The notes below the pieces were generated by a model, which was not told the origin of the DNA, ran no database searches, and saw only the letters and a list, made by a program, of their open reading frames with translations. Made by a program: the position numbers and the translations under genes. From Urinicoccus sp. (lineage in GTDB: Bacteria > Bacillota > Clostridia > Tissierellales > Peptoniphilaceae), in NCBI GenBank assembly GCA_029983435.1, contig JASBZN010000071.1, positions 1 to 6,219 on the forward strand: a stretch of DNA of 6,219 nt. Direction: 5' to 3'. Positions 1 to 4,957 of this stretch are shown one piece after another. Within the stretch, counting starts at the first letter, position 1, and each line of letters starts with the position of its first letter.

Positions 1-103
1 CACTAGCCTTGGAGTCGCCTCCACCGGACGTTATCCGGCACCCTTGCTCTATGGAGCACGGACTTTCCTCATGACGAATCATGCGATTGACTGACTTACT
101 CAA
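1..103 (-). ncRNA. rnpB: RNase P RNA, 5' part (cut by window edge)
   Basis: Catalytic RNA of RNase P, which trims the 5' leader from precursor tRNAs. On the minus strand the universally conserved GAGGAAAGTCC block (P4/CR-I) lies at about 71-61. Just before it is a short P3 hairpin, CATGA-TTCG-TCATG (83-70). After it come a TGCTC-CATA-GAGCA hairpin, a CCGGA-TAACG-TCCGG hairpin and a GGAG-GCGA-CTCC hairpin with a GNRA loop. This order matches the E. coli RNA (GTCC..CTCCATAG..GGGTGCC..TAACG..) and so looks like type A, not the Bacillus type B form. Only about a quarter to a third of the usual 350-400 nt is inside the window; the rest, including the 3' strand of P1, P2 and P4, is to the left. The 5' end is placed from the promoter and is good to a few bases. 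Confidence 0.93.
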
Positions 104-109
104 GTAAAA

Positions 110-118
110 ATTATACCA
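110..118 (-). promoter_or_regulatory. rnpB promoter, extended -10
   Basis: The minus strand reads TGGTATAAT: a perfect TATAAT -10 box (115-110) preceded by a TGn extension (118-116). No convincing -35 box sits 16-18 bp upstream, where the downstream end of the preceding gene's terminator lies instead. The extended -10 may compensate. Expected transcription start is about 102-104, just before the first paired bases of RNase P RNA. Confidence 0.7.
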
Positions 119-119
119 T

Positions 120-137
120 AAAAAAAGCCTCTAGGCT
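120..137 (-). terminator. Short terminator after meaB-like gene
   Basis: On the minus strand a small AGCC-TAGA-GGCT hairpin (137-126) is followed at once by a seven-T run (126-120). The stem is only 4 bp, so the call is tentative, but it lies at the end of the three-gene set and directly before the rnpB promoter, where a terminator is expected. The larger imperfect inverted repeat at 141-196 may help it. Confidence 0.45.
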
Positions 138-140
138 ATA

Positions 141-196
141 AGTATTCTAAGGGAATGGATTTTCTCTTCTCTCTAGAAAATTCATTAAGAATTACT
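141..196. repeat. Imperfect inverted repeat behind meaB-like stop
   Basis: Positions 154-165 pair with 175-186. The core ATTTTCT/AGAAAAT is perfect, then comes one G-T wobble as read on the plus strand, then AATG/CATT. Outer bases AGTA.TTCT (141-148) and AGAATTACT (188-196) extend the pairing with a one-base bulge. It begins at the stop codon of the GTPase gene. It is AT-rich and could be part of a transcription end or mRNA 3'-end stabiliser; no function is shown. Confidence 0.4.
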
Positions 197-1119
197 TAAA
201 AATCCCTTTCCAAAAGATTCAGAGCCACCTTATAGGGACTCTCTCCTTCTTCCAAAGCTTCTATTACTTCTTTTTCTTGGTTTCGAAGATTTTGTCTTAA
301 TTTTTCTTCTAACTGGTTCTGCATCCAGTGATAGACTTCTTTTTCTTTCTGCTGGAGTCGTTTCTTTTCCCACATTCCACTCGTTTCAAGATAGGTCTTA
401 TGGTCATCCAGAGCTTTCCTAAGATCCCCTATCCCTTTGGCTGGATTTTTTGAAGTCACTAGGACATAGGAACGATAGGCTTCGTCTTCCCTTAAGTCCA
501 GAATCATTTCAAGATCTATCTTTACCCTTTCAAGGTTTTTATCATCCAGCTTATTAAGAACTAAAATATCCCCCAGTTCGATATTTCCTGTCTCCATCAG
601 TTGCAGTTCATCTTCTATATCGGGATTTAAAACATTCACAAGGCAATCCACAAGGTCTAAGACTTCCGTATTTAAGGGGCAGCTCCCCACAGTTTCAAGT
701 AAAATAAGATCACAACCATAAGCATCCAAAATCTTAATCATAGAAGAAATCTCTGGAGCTAATCCCCCTTCCATTCCTCTAGACGCCACTGACCGAATAA
801 AAACATTTGGGTGGGCGAAAAATTTTGCCAAGGAAATCCGATCTCCTAAAAAAGTCCCTTGACTCACAGGACTTGAAGGAGAGACCAGAAGAAGACCAAT
901 CTTCTTATCTAATTTTATGTATTCTTCCACCAAGCCAGCTATTAAAGTAGACTTTCCCACCCCTGGCGGTCCTGTTAAGGCAACTTTATAAGCCCTACCT
1001 AAATAAGGATAAATATCTTCTAATAAATCAAGATATCCCTCTCGATGATTTTCTACAAGAGAAAGGCATCTTGCACAGGCTTTTTCTTGACCAGCTATGA
1101 GGTTTTTTAAAAGTTCCAT
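196..1119 (-). CDS. meaB: MeaB/ArgK-family G-protein chaperone (divergent)
   Basis: Cytoplasmic P-loop GTPase of the MeaB/ArgK (SIMIBI) family, which gates cofactor loading and protects B12-dependent acyl-CoA mutases. In 307 residues: N-terminal helical part 1-45, Walker A GPPGVGKST at 50-58, GD at 92-93, SRG..GG at 113-119, ETVG at 142-145, DELQ of the switch III region at 170-173, NKLD base-specificity motif at 189-192, and a charged helical C-terminus (about 250-307) that in relatives forms the dimer arm. It is slightly short (relatives run about 330). The start aligns with family N-termini; the Shine-Dalgarno site is poor (AGGGG about 12 nt upstream), so coupling to the B12 subunit gene, which ends 8 nt before, is likely. 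Odd: the usual DPSS is SPSS (Ser80), ETVGVGQSE is ETVGSCPLN, and the switch III lysine is Glu176. Family membership is sure; GTPase competence is not. Confidence 0.9.
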   Translation of the reverse strand: MELLKNLIAGQEKACARCLSLVENHREGYLDLLEDIYPYLGRAYKVALTGPPGVGKSTLIAGLVEEYIKLDKKIGLLLVSPSSPVSQGTFLGDRISLAKFFAHPNVFIRSVASRGMEGGLAPEISSMIKILDAYGCDLILLETVGSCPLNTEVLDLVDCLVNVLNPDIEDELQLMETGNIELGDILVLNKLDDKNLERVKIDLEMILDLREDEAYRSYVLVTSKNPAKGIGDLRKALDDHKTYLETSGMWEKKRLQQKEKEVYHWMQNQLEEKLRQNLRNQEKEVIEALEEGESPYKVALNLLERDF

Positions 1120-1127
1120 TTTTCCAT

Positions 1128-1529
1128 CTAACCCCTATCTATTTTGATATGTTGGTTTACGAACTCTACCACATCATTTAAATCTGTCCCTGGGAGAAAA
1201 ACCTCCGCAATTCCCATTTCCTTTAAAAGGGGAATATCTTCTTCTGCAATGATGCCGCCAACAAAAACCAAGAGGTCCTTAAATAAGTCTTTTTCTTTTA
1301 ACAAAGTTATAATTTCTGTTAAAAGTTTTTTATAATCCCCTAGTAAAATACTAATTCCTAAAGCGTCTACATCCTCTTGTAAAACTGTAGCTACAATTTG
1401 GTCTGGGCTTTGTTTCAAGCCAGTATAGATGACTTCCATGCCCGCTTTTTTAAACCGGTGGGACATGAGTCGAACACCAGAATCATGCTCATCAATCCCG
1501 GGCTTGGCCACTAATATACGCGTTGCCAA
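1128..1529 (-). CDS. B12-binding small subunit, methylmalonyl-CoA mutase family
   Basis: Stand-alone cobalamin-binding domain equivalent to the C-terminus of methylmalonyl-CoA mutase or the small subunit of split acyl-CoA mutases. It holds adenosylcobalamin in base-off/His-on form for a separate catalytic (beta/alpha)8 subunit. Visible marks: the start of the fold RILVAKPG, the B12 motif DEHDSG (DxHxxG; the His is the expected cobalt ligand), YTGLKQSP, the SIL motif before the second helix, and VGGIIAEEDIP with the conserved GG, ending in EVFLPGTDL. Length of 133 residues is normal for a lone domain. I chose the TTG at 1529-1527: AAAGGAG (1544-1538) lies 8 nt upstream, whereas the TTG at 1535 is only 2 nt from it. 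The family form DGHDRG is altered to DEHDSG here. No large mutase subunit is in the window. Isobutyryl- or another acyl-CoA mutase remains possible. Confidence 0.88.
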   Translation of the reverse strand: MATRILVAKPGIDEHDSGVRLMSHRFKKAGMEVIYTGLKQSPDQIVATVLQEDVDALGISILLGDYKKLLTEIITLLKEKDLFKDLLVFVGGIIAEEDIPLLKEMGIAEVFLPGTDLNDVVEFVNQHIKIDRG

Positions 1530-1566
1530 TATCAAATCTCCTTTAAATCATTGTCTCTTTATTGGA

Positions 1567-1656
1567 GAAAAAGAGAAGCCTTTTTGTCTGGAAATAAGCT
1601 TTATATCTTTCCGTATCCGCCTTTATTCCTACAAACAATTTTTGCTTCTCTTTTTT
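1567..1656. repeat. Nested interrupted inverted repeat in operon gap
   Basis: The 171-bp gap between the CoA-transferase and B12-subunit genes holds a layered hairpin. The outer arms 1568-1579 and 1644-1655 are a perfect 12-bp match (AAAAAGAGAAGC), with a G-T pair outside. Inside, TTTGT (1583-1587) pairs with ACAAA (1631-1635), and GGAAATAA (1590-1597) with TTATTCC (1623-1629) with one bulged A. On the minus strand the outer arm ends in GCTTCTCTTTTT, so it could act as a weak internal terminator or as an mRNA processing/stability element. No promoter or small ORF is evident in this gap. Confidence 0.6.
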
Positions 1657-1700
1657 ACCATATTCCGTCTTAAGCTTCTAGATAAATCCCTTAAACCTAT

Positions 1701-3203
1701 TTATTGTTCTTTCATTGTTCCCGTTTCCTTTAACCGTTGATACCAAGAAAATACTTCTGGTAAGATATGGGGAGTATGTTGTCCCGGACTTTCCTTAATC
1801 GCCCGATTTAAATAATCTTCTAATTGATCCCTGTAGTCTGGATGGGCACAGTTAGCAATAATTTTTCTTGCTCTTTCCACAGGATCCAGGCCCCTTAAAT
1901 CCGCATATCCCTGTTCCGTTACAACAACCATAACGTCATGTTCTGGATGGTCTACATGGGGAACACAAGGAACAACAGCAGATATCACGCCTTTTTTCGC
2001 TGTGGACTGGGTTGTAAAAATGGAAAGATACCCATTTCGAGTAAAGTCTCCTGATCCACCTAGCCCATTCATCATATTGGTTCCAGAAACATGGGAGGAA
2101 TTCACATTTCCATAAATGTCAAATTCTAAAGCTGTATTAATAGCAATGACTCCCAAGCGCCCCACAAGACCTGGATGATTGGATATTTCTTGCGGTCTTA
2201 AAATAATCTTATCCTTAATAGAAGGAAGGTCTTCTTTTAAGGTCGCAATTTTCTCCGGACTTAAAGTAAGGCTAGTTCCAGAAGCATAGTCAATCTTCCC
2301 ACATTGGATTAAGTCAATAATTCCATCTTGGAGAACTTCTGAAAACACCGTTAAATGTTCAAAGTCAGACTCTGTTAACCCTTTTAAAATAGCATTTGCT
2401 ACGTTGCCAACTCCAGATTGAAGGGGTAGAAGATTTTTCGGCAATCTTCCAGCTTCCACTTCCTTAGATAAGAAAGAAATAATATTTTTAGAAATGGCAA
2501 AACTTACATCATCAGGCTCCGTCATAGGATCTGCCTTATCAGGAATATCGCATTCCACGATGCCAACAATCTTATCTAGGTCACATTCAATGTAAGGCTT
2601 TCCAATCCGTTGTTCTGGTCTAGTAAGAGGAATGGGCTTACGATGAGGTGGTAGAGGCAAGTCGATAATATCATGCATCCCTTCCAGCTCTAAAGGTTGG
2701 GTTGTATTAATTTCAACAAGGACCTTATCCGCCAGCTTTACCCCAACATTGATCTCTCCAACAGACGTCGATGGAATTAAATAGCCTTCTTCTGTAATAG
2801 CAACTACCTCTATAATGGCCACATCAATTTTGCCCAAAAAACCTGCTTTTAACTCTTGAGGCACATGGGACATATGCATATCCACATACTTTACTTTTCC
2901 ATCATTAATGGCCTTACGAAGAGTCCGGTTCGTTTGATAAGGAAAGCGACGACCAATGACCCCAGCATTTGTCATTTTTTCATCAATTTCTGGCCCAACA
3001 GAAGCTCCCGTAATTACTGTTAAATTAAGTTTTTCTCCATTTTCTCCTCTTTTTGCCAATTCTAGAGGAATCGCTTTTGGATAGCCGGCAGGCGTAAAGC
3101 CACTTACGGCAACAGTCATATCCTTTTTGATGACCTTAGCCGCTTCTTCTGCACTCATTAATTTATCTTTTAATTGTTTACAGCGTAAGCGTTGTTCTTC
3201 CAT
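1701..3203 (-). CDS. Acetyl-CoA hydrolase/succinate CoA-transferase family enzyme
   Basis: Class I CoA-transferase of the acetyl-CoA hydrolase/transferase family (AarC, Cat1 and ScpC/YgfH group), moving CoA between succinyl-CoA and acetate, propionate or a similar acid in the cytoplasm. The full length of 500 residues is typical. Key signs: VSGFTPAGYPKAIP near 33-46, ITGASVGPEID (64-74), LPLQSGVGNVANA (259-271), the FSEVLQD block with the expected catalytic Glu289, which forms the covalent glutamyl-CoA intermediate, and GLGGSGDF at 380-387, the glycine loop near the acyl-CoA. The ATG is preceded by TGGAGG (6-nt spacing). It heads the set with the B12 subunit and MeaB-like genes, the same partners as in the E. 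coli scpA-argK-scpB-scpC cluster, which favours succinyl-CoA/propionyl-CoA exchange. Substrate choice cannot be read from motifs; acetate or butyrate is possible. Confidence 0.93.
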   Translation of the reverse strand: MEEQRLRCKQLKDKLMSAEEAAKVIKKDMTVAVSGFTPAGYPKAIPLELAKRGENGEKLNLTVITGASVGPEIDEKMTNAGVIGRRFPYQTNRTLRKAINDGKVKYVDMHMSHVPQELKAGFLGKIDVAIIEVVAITEEGYLIPSTSVGEINVGVKLADKVLVEINTTQPLELEGMHDIIDLPLPPHRKPIPLTRPEQRIGKPYIECDLDKIVGIVECDIPDKADPMTEPDDVSFAISKNIISFLSKEVEAGRLPKNLLPLQSGVGNVANAILKGLTESDFEHLTVFSEVLQDGIIDLIQCGKIDYASGTSLTLSPEKIATLKEDLPSIKDKIILRPQEISNHPGLVGRLGVIAINTALEFDIYGNVNSSHVSGTNMMNGLGGSGDFTRNGYLSIFTTQSTAKKGVISAVVPCVPHVDHPEHDVMVVVTEQGYADLRGLDPVERARKIIANCAHPDYRDQLEDYLNRAIKESPGQHTPHILPEVFSWYQRLKETGTMKEQ

Positions 3204-3232
3204 ACTCTACCTCCAAAATAAAGAAACTCCTT

Positions 3233-3273
3233 AGAAGATCCTCCCTCTGAGCCTATTCCCGTTAGATTCTTCT
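3233..3273 (-). other. Small hairpin in CoA-transferase leader
   Basis: AGAAGATC (3233-3240) pairs with GATTCTTCT (3265-3273) with one bulged base and a 24-nt loop. It lies about 20 nt upstream of the Shine-Dalgarno site of the CoA-transferase gene and does not cover that site. Role unknown. Confidence 0.35.
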
Positions 3274-3282
3274 ATAATTGAA

Positions 3283-3335
3283 AATACGGCAGTGAATAAA
3301 AACCTACCCTATTAAGGTTTATCCACTACCGTATT
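3283..3335 (-). terminator. Strong hairpin, likely trxB terminator or leader attenuator
   Basis: The arms AATACGG..AGTG (3283-3294) and CACT..CCGTATT (3324-3335) pair and continue inward with ATAAA/TTTAT and ACCT/AGGT. Two positions that mismatch on plus-strand RNA (3290/3328 and 3295/3323) become G-U pairs on minus-strand RNA, giving about 18 continuous pairs before a 2-nt bulge. The stem is followed on the minus strand by ATTTTC, a modest U-tract. It could end trxB transcripts, or, since a promoter lies upstream at 3388-3416, sit in the CoA-transferase leader as an attenuator. Confidence 0.6.
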
Positions 3336-3387
3336 CAGACTAATTAATTCACTTGTTTGCTAATTGTCTGGTAAATAGCTTAATTTA

Positions 3388-3416
3388 ATACTACCACAAA
3401 TAAACTAGATTTTCAA
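3388..3416 (-). promoter_or_regulatory. Probable promoter of CoA-transferase operon
   Basis: On the minus strand TTGAAA (3416-3411, 5/6 to -35) is spaced 17 bp from TAGTAT (3393-3388, 4/6 to -10), which has a TGG extension (3396-3394). Expected start is near 3381, giving a leader of about 178 nt that includes the hairpins at 3283-3335 and 3233-3273. I saw no T-box GGTGGNACC-type sequence or other riboswitch class in the leader. Confidence 0.5.
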
Positions 3417-3444
3417 TCCACACTCCCTGGCACAAAGCAGGAAA

Positions 3445-4377
3445 TTAGCGGCTTAAATCACTTAAATACTTCTCCGCCATCATAGCAGCGGTAGCTCCTT
3501 CACCCACTGCTGTCACCACTTGTTTAAAGCCTTCATAGCGGATATCCCCCGCTGCATACACACCTTGAAGGTTTGTTTGCATCTTTCCATCCGTTTTGAT
3601 ATACCCATCTACTAAATCAAGCTGACCGCCTAAATAGTCCGTAATAGGAATATATCCGACATAAATAAAAATCCCTAAGCCATCATTGTCTCCTGTAGAA
3701 CAGAAGCTTTTTACTTCTTTGGTTTTTACATTTTCAATAAGCACTTCCTTGGCTAGCTTATCCCCTTTAATTTCTTTTAAGACGCTGTCCCATAAAATTT
3801 CGATTTTATCGTTATTAAATACTCTTTCTTGTAAAGACTTGGCCGCTCTCAACTCGTCTCTTCTATGAACCAGGTAAACCTTACGAGCAATTTTTGTCAT
3901 AAAATTCGCTTCTTCCACAGCAGAATCTCCACCGCCAACAACAAAGACATCTGCATTTTCATAAAAAGCGCCATCGCAAGTTGCACAATAACTGACACCT
4001 CTACCTGCAAATTCTTCTTCTCCTGGCACACCAAGCTTTTTTGGATTAGCCCCTGTAGTAATAATGACACTTAAGGTCTCATATTCCCCTTGGTTGGTTT
4101 TAATTTTTTTTACCTGACCTTTTAGATCCACCGATTCCACCATTTCCTGCTTAACTTCTGCTCCAAATGCCTTAGCTTGTTCCTCCATCCGCATGGCAAG
4201 TTGCATGCCAGAATGGCCATCAGGAATTCCTGGATAATTTTCCACATCCAAGGTCTTATTTATTTGGCCTCCAGCCATTTCCTTTTCAAGAATTAAGGTA
4301 TTTAAACGAGCCCTCGCTCCATAAATGCCAGCACTTAGTCCTGCTGGACCACCGCCAATAATAATTAAATCATACAT
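3445..4377 (-). CDS. trxB: Thioredoxin reductase (NADPH, FAD)
   Basis: Cytoplasmic flavoenzyme that passes electrons from NADPH through FAD and a redox cysteine pair to thioredoxin. Its 310 residues match the usual low-Mr enzyme. Order: FAD-binding GGGPAG at 8-13, GGQI at 36-39, the redox-active CATC at 131-134 in SYCATCDGAF, the NADPH-domain glycine motif GGGDSA at 148-153, HRRDELR at 171-177 (the HRRxxxR signature for the NADPH 2'-phosphate), and the second FAD motif GVYAAGDI at 272-279 with the FKQVVTAVGEGATAA tail. Because both NADPH motifs are intact, ferredoxin- or NADH-type variants are unlikely. The ATG is preceded by GAGGTG with 7-nt spacing. A promoter at 4417-4425 and an upstream terminator at 4466-4494 make it a separate unit. 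No thioredoxin gene is adjacent. Confidence 0.96.
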   Translation of the reverse strand: MYDLIIIGGGPAGLSAGIYGARARLNTLILEKEMAGGQINKTLDVENYPGIPDGHSGMQLAMRMEEQAKAFGAEVKQEMVESVDLKGQVKKIKTNQGEYETLSVIITTGANPKKLGVPGEEEFAGRGVSYCATCDGAFYENADVFVVGGGDSAVEEANFMTKIARKVYLVHRRDELRAAKSLQERVFNNDKIEILWDSVLKEIKGDKLAKEVLIENVKTKEVKSFCSTGDNDGLGIFIYVGYIPITDYLGGQLDLVDGYIKTDGKMQTNLQGVYAAGDIRYEGFKQVVTAVGEGATAAMMAEKYLSDLSR

Positions 4378-4416
4378 CTATTTTCACCTCTTCATTTATT
4401 TCTTCTTACTCTTCTT

Positions 4417-4435
4417 ATTGTAACAGATTTATCTG
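4417..4435 (-). promoter_or_regulatory. trxB promoter (extended -10) with small palindrome
   Basis: The minus strand carries TACAAT (4422-4417, 5/6) with a TGT extension (4425-4423) about 30 nt before the trxB Shine-Dalgarno site; the -35 region is weak. A CAGAT-TT-ATCTG palindrome (4424-4435) overlaps the TGn element and the -10/-35 spacer, and could be a binding site for a regulator, though it may be chance in AT-rich DNA. Confidence 0.5.
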
Positions 4436-4465
4436 CTATCTTAGGTAATTTATAGAAATTTATGC

Positions 4466-4494
4466 AAAAAAAGATGCCCAAACTGGGCATCTTT
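4466..4494 (-). terminator. Intrinsic terminator of desulforedoxin-like gene
   Basis: A perfect 8-bp GATGCCCA/TGGGCATC stem (4473-4480 with 4484-4491) with a 3-nt loop is extended by A-T pairs and followed on the minus strand by seven Ts (4472-4466). It starts about 20 bp past the stop codon and separates the gene from trxB. The plus-strand side has only TTT then a broken T-run, so the main direction is leftward. Confidence 0.92.
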
Positions 4495-4512
4495 ACCTTT
4501 TTTACTTAAACC

Positions 4513-4683
4513 TTACTTACGAACCATTGGTTTTCCGCAGCAAGTAAAGTCACAACACTTTTCTTGATTGTCTTGACAAGGTTCTTCGTGGTCACAGTCA
4601 CATTCCTTGATAACTTCGATTTCAAAACCACAGTCTTGACATTTGTAAATTTCGCCTTTTTTCATTTCTCCACAAGATAGCAT
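4513..4683 (-). CDS. Small Cys-rich desulforedoxin-like metal protein
   Basis: A 56-residue, probably cytoplasmic, metal-binding protein. GEIYKCQDCG (10-19) and TCCGKPMV (47-54) match the two halves of desulforedoxin and of the N-terminal domain of desulfoferrodoxin, where CxxC plus CC bind one Fe(SCys)4 centre; here C15, C18, C48 and C49. Between the halves is an extended loop with five more cysteines (C28, C30, C36, C43, C44) and His32, plus C4 near the start: ten Cys in all. A second metal site or a thiol/persulfide role is possible. The start is the ATG at 4683, because AAGGAGGAG (4698-4690) lies 6 nt upstream; a GTG 48 bp further out lacks such a site. It has its own promoter with a CsoR-type operator and its own terminator. 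Iron, zinc, copper or sulfur transfer cannot be told apart from sequence. Confidence 0.85.
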   Translation of the reverse strand: MLSCGEMKKGEIYKCQDCGFEIEVIKECDCDHEEPCQDNQEKCCDFTCCGKPMVRK

Positions 4684-4750
4684 AATAAACTCCTCCTTAA
4701 AATAATATTCATTCATAAACACATGAATCACTGCTCATCTTTCAATTATC

Positions 4751-4779
4751 ATTATACCCCTACGGGTATATTAAGTCAA
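4751..4779 (-). promoter_or_regulatory. Near-consensus sigma-A promoter of Cys-rich gene
   Basis: On the minus strand TTGACT (4779-4774) and TATAAT (4756-4751) are separated by exactly 17 bp. Upstream (4783-4808) lies a run of phased A and T tracts that resembles an UP element. Start near 4744 would give a 60-nt leader that includes a weak ATTCAT/ATGAAT hairpin (4711-4728). Such a strong promoter suggests the gene is normally held down by a repressor. Confidence 0.85.
4753..4770. promoter_or_regulatory. CsoR/CstR-type operator
   Basis: A perfect 7-bp inverted repeat, TATACCC-CTAC-GGGTATA, fills the spacer and overlaps the -10 box of the promoter for the Cys-rich gene. From memory, ATACCC-N4-GGGTAT is the operator form of the CsoR family, including copper-sensing CsoR of Bacillus (a nearly identical ATACCC..GGGTAT site) and persulfide-sensing CstR. 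Its position would block RNA polymerase. No CsoR-like gene is in the window, so the regulator and inducer are inferred. Confidence 0.72.
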
Positions 4780-4846
4780 TGGTTTTTTTGAAAATTTTTA
4801 ATTTTTTTGCTATTCATGTTTAAATCAGCTCCTCAAGAAGATAAAA

Positions 4847-4903
4847 GCATCTCTAGAGTACAATGTAATTAGGTAAAATACAACGGAGTACCTATAGAGA
4901 TGC
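4847..4903. repeat. Hairpin with 9-bp perfect outer stem
   Basis: GCATCTCTA (4847-4855) pairs with TAGAGATGC (4895-4903). After a small internal loop GTAC (4858-4861) pairs with GTAC (4888-4891), and TGTA (4864-4867) may pair with TACA (4879-4882). On the minus strand the stem is followed by TTTTATCTTC, so it could serve as a late terminator for the transglutaminase gene. Confidence 0.55.
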
Positions 4904-4929
4904 AAAGAGAATACCATAAAAGAAACGCA

Positions 4930-4957
4930 TACAGCCACGGAGAAAACCGTGGCTGTA
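4930..4957. repeat. 11-bp GC-rich perfect hairpin
   Basis: TACAGCCACGG (4930-4940) pairs perfectly with CCGTGGCTGTA (4947-4957) around a 6-nt AGAAAA loop. It is the most GC-rich spot in this AT-rich gap. The U-rich part on the minus strand (GCGTTTCTTTT) starts only after a gap of a few bases, so it is a poor classical terminator; it may be an RNA structural element or part of the transglutaminase 3' end. Confidence 0.6.

Noticed and set aside
1530..1535. TTG at 1535 as start of the B12-binding subunit
   Set aside because: It is only 2 nt from the AAAGGAG site, too close for initiation; the TTG at 1529 is spaced 8 nt and fits the family N-terminus.
1429..1740. Plus-strand open frame of about 100 codons across the B12-subunit gene and the gap
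   Set aside because: It is antisense to a well-supported gene, has no ribosome site, and its protein has no recognisable fold.
3204..3381. T-box or cobalamin riboswitch in the CoA-transferase leader
   Set aside because: No T-box GGTGGNACC-type motif and no B12-box are seen, and the leader is shorter than a typical cobalamin riboswitch.
3686..4074. Plus-strand open frames inside trxB
   Set aside because: These are antisense shadows of a full-length thioredoxin reductase with every motif intact.
4684..4731. Longer N-terminus for the Cys-rich protein from a GTG at 4731
   Set aside because: The ATG at 4683 has an excellent AAGGAGGAG site 6 nt upstream, and that site would lie inside the longer frame. 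The extra residues bear no likeness to desulforedoxins.
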